Positions 58,854-64,000 of a stretch of DNA of 64,000 bases are shown here, in pieces. Made by a program: the position numbers and the translations under genes. Each line of letters opens with the position of its first letter. Position 1 is the first letter of the stretch. Below the pieces are notes generated by a model. The model ran no database searches. It was given only the letters and a program-made list of their open reading frames with translations, and was not told where the DNA came from. This stretch comes from Egibacter rhizosphaerae (GTDB lineage: Bacteria > Actinomycetota > Nitriliruptoria > Euzebyales > Egibacteraceae), in the NCBI RefSeq assembly GCF_004322855.1, contig NZ_CP036402.1, forward strand, positions 2,418,001 through 2,482,000, in the 5' to 3' direction.

Positions 58854-59503
58854 ATGACGAGCCCGAGCCGCTCGACACGATCGCCGGCGAGGTGCGCCGC
58901 GAGACCTGCGTGACGAAGTCGCGGTTCATCGCGACGCTCGCGCCGGTACCCGACGAAGCGGCCGCGCAGCAGCGCATCGCCGAGGTCCGCCGCGAGTTCC
59001 ACGACGCTCGCCACCACTGCACCGCGCTCATGGTCGGACCCGACGGGGCCCGCCAGCGCTCCAACGACGACGGAGAGCCGTCGGGGACGGCCGGTGCGCC
59101 GATGCTCGCGGTGCTGCAGGGTGCGGAGATCACCGACGTCGTCGCGATCGTCACCCGCTACTTCGGCGGGACGCTGCTCGGCGCGGGTGGCCTCGTGCGC
59201 GCCTACGGCGACGCGGTGCGTGCGGCACTCGACGACGCCCCTCGGGTCACGCGGCGGCGAGTGCACGTCGTCGAGGTGCGGGCCTCCCACGCCGAGGCGG
59301 GGCGCCTCGAGCACCGGCTGCGGCAGTGGGCGGCCCGCCACGGGGCCGACATGGCCCCGGGCGCCTACGACGCGACGGGCGCGGCCTACGAGCTGGCGGT
59401 CCCGGCCGGGGCGCTGGACGAGCTGCACGCGATGCTCGGCGAGGTCGACGCGGCGGCCGACCTCGCCGAGCGCGGGACCGAGATCCGCGACATCCGGCAG
59501 TAG
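58850..59503 (+). CDS. YigZ/IMPACT-family protein
   Basis: The 217-residue protein has the UPF0029/IMPACT domain: ETCVTKSRFIATLAPVPDE, HHCTALMVG, SNDDGEPSGTAGAPMLAVLQG and VAIVTRYFGGTLLGAGGLVRAYGDAVRAAL, then a ferredoxin-like C-terminal domain. The function of bacterial YigZ is not settled; eukaryotic IMPACT acts in translation control. ATG 58850 coincides with the third operator-like box, so binding there could block translation or transcription start. Confidence 0.9.
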   Translation: MHDEPEPLDTIAGEVRRETCVTKSRFIATLAPVPDEAAAQQRIAEVRREFHDARHHCTALMVGPDGARQRSNDDGEPSGTAGAPMLAVLQGAEITDVVAIVTRYFGGTLLGAGGLVRAYGDAVRAALDDAPRVTRRRVHVVEVRASHAEAGRLEHRLRQWAARHGADMAPGAYDATGAAYELAVPAGALDELHAMLGEVDAAADLAERGTEIRDIRQ

Positions 59504-59548
59504 GCCCCGCGCCGCTCTCGAGCAACGCGCGGCGGCCGGGTGGGGTCC

Positions 59549-61753
59549 TCAGCGAGGTCCGTCGCCGTCGTCCGCTCCCGGGGCGGTGTCCGCCTGGTCG
59601 GCCTCCCCCGGCGCGACCGAGGGATGCGACCCGTTACCGTTGACCTGCGCCACCGGGAGCATCGAGTCGGCGAGGATCTGGCTCACGTCGACCACCCGGA
59701 CGTCGCCCTCGCCGAGCTCGCCCTTGCCGGTCTTGTCCTGGACGGCGTCGTCGAGCATCACCATGCAGAAGGGGCACGCGGTGGAGACGAGGTCGGGGCG
59801 CTGGTCGAGGGCCTCGTCGATCCGCTCGTGGTTGACGCGCTTGCCGATGTCCTCCTCCATGAAGAAGCGCGCGCCGCCGGCACCGCAGCAGAACCCGTGG
59901 TTGCGGCAGCGCGGCATCTCCACCTTCTCGAGCCCCTCGACCCCGTCGACGACCGCGCGCGGCTCGTCGTACTTCCCGTTGTGCCGGCCCAGGTAGCAGG
60001 GGTCGTGGTAGGTCACGCGCTTGGAGATCGGCTGCTCCGACGCGAGGCGGCCCTCCTCGACGAGCCGGGACAGCAGCTCGGTGTGGTGGATGACCTCGAA
60101 GTGCCCGTCGAAGTCCGGGTACTCGTTGCGGATCGTGTTGAAGCAGTGCGGGCAGGTGGCCACGATCTTCGTCGCCCCGACCTCGTTGAGCGTCTCGACG
60201 TTCTGCTCGGCCATCATCTGGTACAGGTACTCCATGCCGACCCGGCGCGCGGGGTCGCCGGTGCAGGTCTCGCCCGGCCCGAGCACCGCCCAGTTCACGC
60301 CGGCGGTGTTGAGCAGCTCGGCGACGGTGCGCGTGACCTTCTTCGCGCGGTCCTCGAACGCGCCGGCGCAGCCGACCCAGAACAGGTACTCGACGTCGTC
60401 GTCGAGCGGGCCGTCGGCGACCTGCACGTCCAGGCCCTCGGCCCACTCGAGCCGCTTCGACGAGCCCGCGCCCCACGGGTCGCCGGAGTTCTCGAGGTTG
60501 CGGAGCATCCCCGCGGCCTCCTCGGGGAAACTCGACTCCATCATCGCCTTGTAGCGGCGCAGGTCCATTATGTGGTCGACGTGCTCGATGTCGACCGGGC
60601 ACTCCTCTACGCACGCGCCGCAGGTCGTGCACGACCATAGCACGTCGTAGTCGATGACCGGGCCCTCCTCGCCGGGCGCGTCGCCGACGAGCATCTGCTG
60701 CAGCACCGGCACGTTCTCGTGGCCGCCGGCGGCCTCGGCCTTCGACTCGTCGAGCAGGTACGGCCCCTTCGCGTAGAGGTGGTCGCGAAGGTCCATGATC
60801 AACAGCTTGGGGTTGAGCGGCTTGCCGGTGTTCCACGCCGGGCACTGGCTCTGGCACCGGCCGCACTCGGTGCACGAGTACATGTCGAGGAAGCGCTTGA
60901 ACCCGAAGTCCTCGATCCTGCCGACGCCGAGCTCGTCGTCCTCGTCCATCTCCTCGATGTCGATCTTCTCGGACTCGAGCTTGCCGAGGCCCTTCGGGAA
61001 GCGGCTGAACGCGACCTGGAAGGGGATGGAGAAGACGTGCAGGTGCTTCGAGTGCAGCGTGAACAGCATGAACCCGACGAACACGGCGAGGTGGGCGAGC
61101 AGGAACACCGCGCCGAGCAGGTCGAGCACGGCCGGGTCGAGGTCGCCGAAGAACTGACCCATCCAGTTGGACACGAACGCGCCGTCGCCGTAGGGCAGCA
61201 TGCCCTTGGCCGACCGCGCGCCGCGCAGCACGAGCGCGGTGTACAGCAGCGCGAACTCGGCGATCAGGACGTACCAGCCCTCGTCGAGGTTGGACCCGGC
61301 GAACCGCGACCCGCGCCCGGTGCGGTCGGGGTGCTGGGTGAAGCGGATGATCGCGAAGCCGATGATCGCCACCAGCACCAGGAGCGCGAACAGGTCCTGG
61401 GTGAACCCGAGCACCTCGGCGCGGACGGTGCCCGCGGGGAAGCCGGGGATGTGGAAGGCGGGGTCGAAGATCTCGCCGACGGCCTCGAGCGTCTTGGTCT
61501 GCAGGACGATGAAGCCCCAGAAGATCAGCGCGTGCAGCCAACCGTTGGCGTTCCACTGCAGGATCTTCTGCTGGGCGAGCACGTGGGTCACGAGGTACTT
61601 GACCTTTTCGCCCCACCCGTGCATGCGCTCGGGCATCGGCTGTGCGACGAAGAGCAGGCGCACGAGGAAGACGATCCGGCGTGCTGCAAGGCCGAGGCCG
61701 ATCCCGAAGATCGCGATGCCGGCAGCGAGCCGAACGACGTCGAGCGTGTCCAT
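59549..61753 (-). CDS. Membrane-bound (Fe-S) oxidoreductase, EtfD-like
   Basis: The 734-residue protein has an N-terminal membrane part with about six helices (cytochrome-b-like NarI-type region, residues 1-240), a two-cluster ferredoxin domain with CTECGRCQSQCPAW and CTTCGACVEECPVDIEH, and a C-terminal CCG domain pair (WVGCAGAFEDR, TCPHCFNTIRNEYPDF, DPCYLGRHNGKYDEP, RNHGFCCGAGGARFF). This is the architecture of EtfD-type ETF:quinone oxidoreductases, which pass electrons from fatty-acid oxidation to the quinone pool. No etfAB genes are in view. The tail after residue 700 is low-complexity. Confidence 0.92.
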   Translation of the reverse strand: MDTLDVVRLAAGIAIFGIGLGLAARRIVFLVRLLFVAQPMPERMHGWGEKVKYLVTHVLAQQKILQWNANGWLHALIFWGFIVLQTKTLEAVGEIFDPAFHIPGFPAGTVRAEVLGFTQDLFALLVLVAIIGFAIIRFTQHPDRTGRGSRFAGSNLDEGWYVLIAEFALLYTALVLRGARSAKGMLPYGDGAFVSNWMGQFFGDLDPAVLDLLGAVFLLAHLAVFVGFMLFTLHSKHLHVFSIPFQVAFSRFPKGLGKLESEKIDIEEMDEDDELGVGRIEDFGFKRFLDMYSCTECGRCQSQCPAWNTGKPLNPKLLIMDLRDHLYAKGPYLLDESKAEAAGGHENVPVLQQMLVGDAPGEEGPVIDYDVLWSCTTCGACVEECPVDIEHVDHIMDLRRYKAMMESSFPEEAAGMLRNLENSGDPWGAGSSKRLEWAEGLDVQVADGPLDDDVEYLFWVGCAGAFEDRAKKVTRTVAELLNTAGVNWAVLGPGETCTGDPARRVGMEYLYQMMAEQNVETLNEVGATKIVATCPHCFNTIRNEYPDFDGHFEVIHHTELLSRLVEEGRLASEQPISKRVTYHDPCYLGRHNGKYDEPRAVVDGVEGLEKVEMPRCRNHGFCCGAGGARFFMEEDIGKRVNHERIDEALDQRPDLVSTACPFCMVMLDDAVQDKTGKGELGEGDVRVVDVSQILADSMLPVAQVNGNGSHPSVAPGEADQADTAPGADDGDGPR

Positions 61754-61923
61754 CGGCGCTCCTAGAAGTCAGACCGGTACTGTCCGCAGGCTAGAGTCCG
61801 CGGCGCGACGGGTCGAACGATGCGGACGGGCGGCACGTCCGGCGTCCAGGGGTCCCCGCACCGGTGCGTCGGTCGCCGACCCCGTTCGGGGGCTTTGTGC
61901 GCGGAACGCGTATCGTGCCCGGT

Positions 61924-62574
61924 ATGACGCGACGGCGAGTTCGCCCGCACGCCCGCGGCCGCGCCGTGCTGGGCGCGGCCGCGGGGGCGGGCGCGGTGCT
62001 GGCCCTCGCCCTCGCCGGCCTCGCGGGGTGCGCGACGGAGGGCGAGAGCTCGGAGGGTGCCTCGGGCGAGGAAGCCGCGGGGAGTGAGGGAGCCGCGGAG
62101 AGCGAGGGAGCCGCGTCCGACGGGGGGAACGAGGACGCCGCTGGTCCCGCGGGAGCACCCGAACCCGCCGACGTCCCCGACGAGGCCGAGGGCTGGCCGA
62201 CGGACGACGTGGTGCTCACCGGTCCGGACGGAGCCACCGTCCCGCTGCACGTGTGGGTCGCCGACGACCAGGATCGGCGGGCGGTCGGCCTGATGGGATG
62301 GTCCCATCTGCCGGAGGGCACCGGGATGCTGTTCGAGTATCCCGCTTCCCGCGATGGCGGCTTCTGGATGAAGGGCGTGCGGTTCCCTCTCTCGATCGCC
62401 TTCGCGGACGACGCCGGCACGGTGACCGAGATCATCGAGATGGACGTGTGCGACGATGACCCGTGCCCGGTGCACGAGCCCGAGGGGCAGTACCGTCGCG
62501 CGCTCGAGCTCCCCCAGGGGCGGTTCCAGGAGCACGGGGTCGAGCCGGGATGGCAGCTCGAGGTGCGCGGGTGA
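61924..62574 (+). CDS. DUF192 lipoprotein
   Basis: The 216-residue protein has a lipoprotein signal (AVLALALAGLAGC, Cys near residue 37), a serine/glutamate/glycine-rich linker to about residue 85, and a DUF192 domain (VPLHVWVADDQDRRAVGLMGWSHLPEGTGMLFEYP, GGFWMKGVRFPLSIAFADDAG, RRALELPQGRFQEHGVEPG). DUF192 proteins are small exported domains of unknown role. A TATCGT -10-like box lies seven bases before ATG 61924, and no ribosome-binding site is present, so the transcript is probably leaderless. Confidence 0.9.
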   Translation: MTRRRVRPHARGRAVLGAAAGAGAVLALALAGLAGCATEGESSEGASGEEAAGSEGAAESEGAASDGGNEDAAGPAGAPEPADVPDEAEGWPTDDVVLTGPDGATVPLHVWVADDQDRRAVGLMGWSHLPEGTGMLFEYPASRDGGFWMKGVRFPLSIAFADDAGTVTEIIEMDVCDDDPCPVHEPEGQYRRALELPQGRFQEHGVEPGWQLEVRG

Positions 62575-62639
62575 GAGTGCCCCGCACGCCACGGTCCGAG
62601 GGTGACGAGGTCGGGAAGAGGTGGGGAAGGAGAGGGCAG

Positions 62640-62789
62640 ATGGCGATCTGGCTGATGTGGGTGATCGCGATCGTCGTGGTGGTCCTGCCGGCCGTGCTCG
62701 CGGTGGCGTTCAACGGGCGCGATCGGGCGGACGCGCGGGGACGGCGAGTCGACCACCGGTGGCGCGCACCGCGAGTGTCGAAGCAATAA
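62640..62789 (+). CDS. Small single-pass membrane protein, 49 aa
   Basis: ATG 62640 follows a GGAAGGAGAGGG site and encodes MAIWLMWVIAIVVVVLPAVL, one helix, then a basic tail (NGRDRADARGRRVDHRWRAPRVSKQ). I recognise no family. The excellent ribosome-binding site and clean helix make it a likely real gene. It lies between the DUF192 lipoprotein and dnaK. Confidence 0.6.
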   Translation: MAIWLMWVIAIVVVVLPAVLAVAFNGRDRADARGRRVDHRWRAPRVSKQ

Positions 62790-62791
62790 AA

Positions 62792-62812
62792 TCTGAGTGT
62801 GACTGGCTCAAC
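62792..62812. promoter_or_regulatory. HAIR-like operator upstream of dnaK
   Basis: TCTGAGT-N7-GCTCAAC matches the HspR box CTTGAGT-N7-ACTCAAG in spacing and at most core positions (TGAGT, CTCA). It lies directly before the -35 box of the dnaK promoter, as expected for HspR repression in actinobacteria. The gene for HspR would normally follow grpE and dnaJ, beyond this window. Confidence 0.6.
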
Positions 62813-62816
62813 CATG

Positions 62817-62845
62817 TTGTTGCTGCCCGTCGCGAGGGGTAGGCT
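62817..62845 (+). promoter_or_regulatory. dnaK promoter
   Basis: TTGTTG (62817-62822) and TAGGCT (62840-62845) are separated by 17 bp, a good vegetative promoter for this genome. It leads into dnaK after a 50-nt leader. Confidence 0.6.
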
Positions 62846-62897
62846 CGGGTTCGAGAACACGACGTCCCTGAGCGCCTGAGCGGCGCGGAGGTGGTAC

Positions 62898-64000
<1,103 letters not shown>

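Noticed and set aside
60719-61765. Long plus-strand frame opposite the Fe-S oxidoreductase
   Set aside because: The minus strand has two ferredoxin motifs and CCG domains; the plus frame is an acidic-basic shadow.

Overview
The window is very GC-rich, densely coded double-stranded DNA that reads as a chromosome segment of a high-GC Gram-positive bacterium (Actinomycetota, possibly Nitriliruptoria- or Acidimicrobiia-like; the lineage is inferred). Support comes from a GAF-ANTAR protein, a YCII/ECF sigma pair with a TPR-like tail, a LAL-type LuxR regulator, a lactococcin-972-type locus, several promoters placed for leaderless transcripts, and a HAIR-like (HspR) operator before dnaK.

Layout. 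0-10.7 kb: a GAP-like membrane protein, a YCII protein with its ECF sigma factor, a DUF2975/XRE pair behind tandem operators, a truncated CNNM transporter, DUF72, a TPR-LuxR regulator, a methyltransferase, and an ArsR regulator with an UPF0718 permease. 11-24 kb: signalling and housekeeping genes (GAF and GAF-ANTAR, HD-GYP-LuxR, alpha/beta hydrolase, DoxX-like, a large LAL regulator, SnoaL-like, an M64 metallopeptidase, a methyltransferase, GNAT, RDD). 24.2-26.1 kb: an overlapping phospholipid operon (PmtA-like methyltransferase, Psd, PssA) that could make phosphatidylethanolamine and methylate it. 27.4-32.7 kb: a bacteriocin locus with ABC ATPase, DUF1430 membrane protein, lactococcin-972-like peptide, a second small secreted peptide and a divergent XRE/TPR regulator.

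32.8-42.7 kb holds oxidoreductases, two TetR regulators with recognisable operators, a sigma factor with a SnoaL tail, and several genes broken by single missing bases (GST-like reductase, cupin, MFS exporter) or by an internal deletion (an alpha/beta hydrolase without its nucleophile). 42.7-57.9 kb is an accessory region: hicBA, a RHH/ParE pair, a decayed HTH/PIN pair, an intact IS1634-type element, remnants of IS256, IS110 and another transposase-like gene, fused gene fragments, a frameshifted secreted protease and a truncated SIS protein. It ends at a strong terminator and tRNA-Gly(CCC). Four copies of an unassigned 46-bp repeat, all in one orientation, separate the modules of this region; the IS sits inside one of them.

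58.1-64 kb returns to conserved genes: dcd, a YigZ/IMPACT protein behind an array of TTGC-N4-GCAA boxes, an EtfD-like Fe-S oxidoreductase, a DUF192 lipoprotein, a small membrane protein, and dnaK, which runs off the window. Everything was done by eye; no database search was possible, so family names rest on motif recognition.
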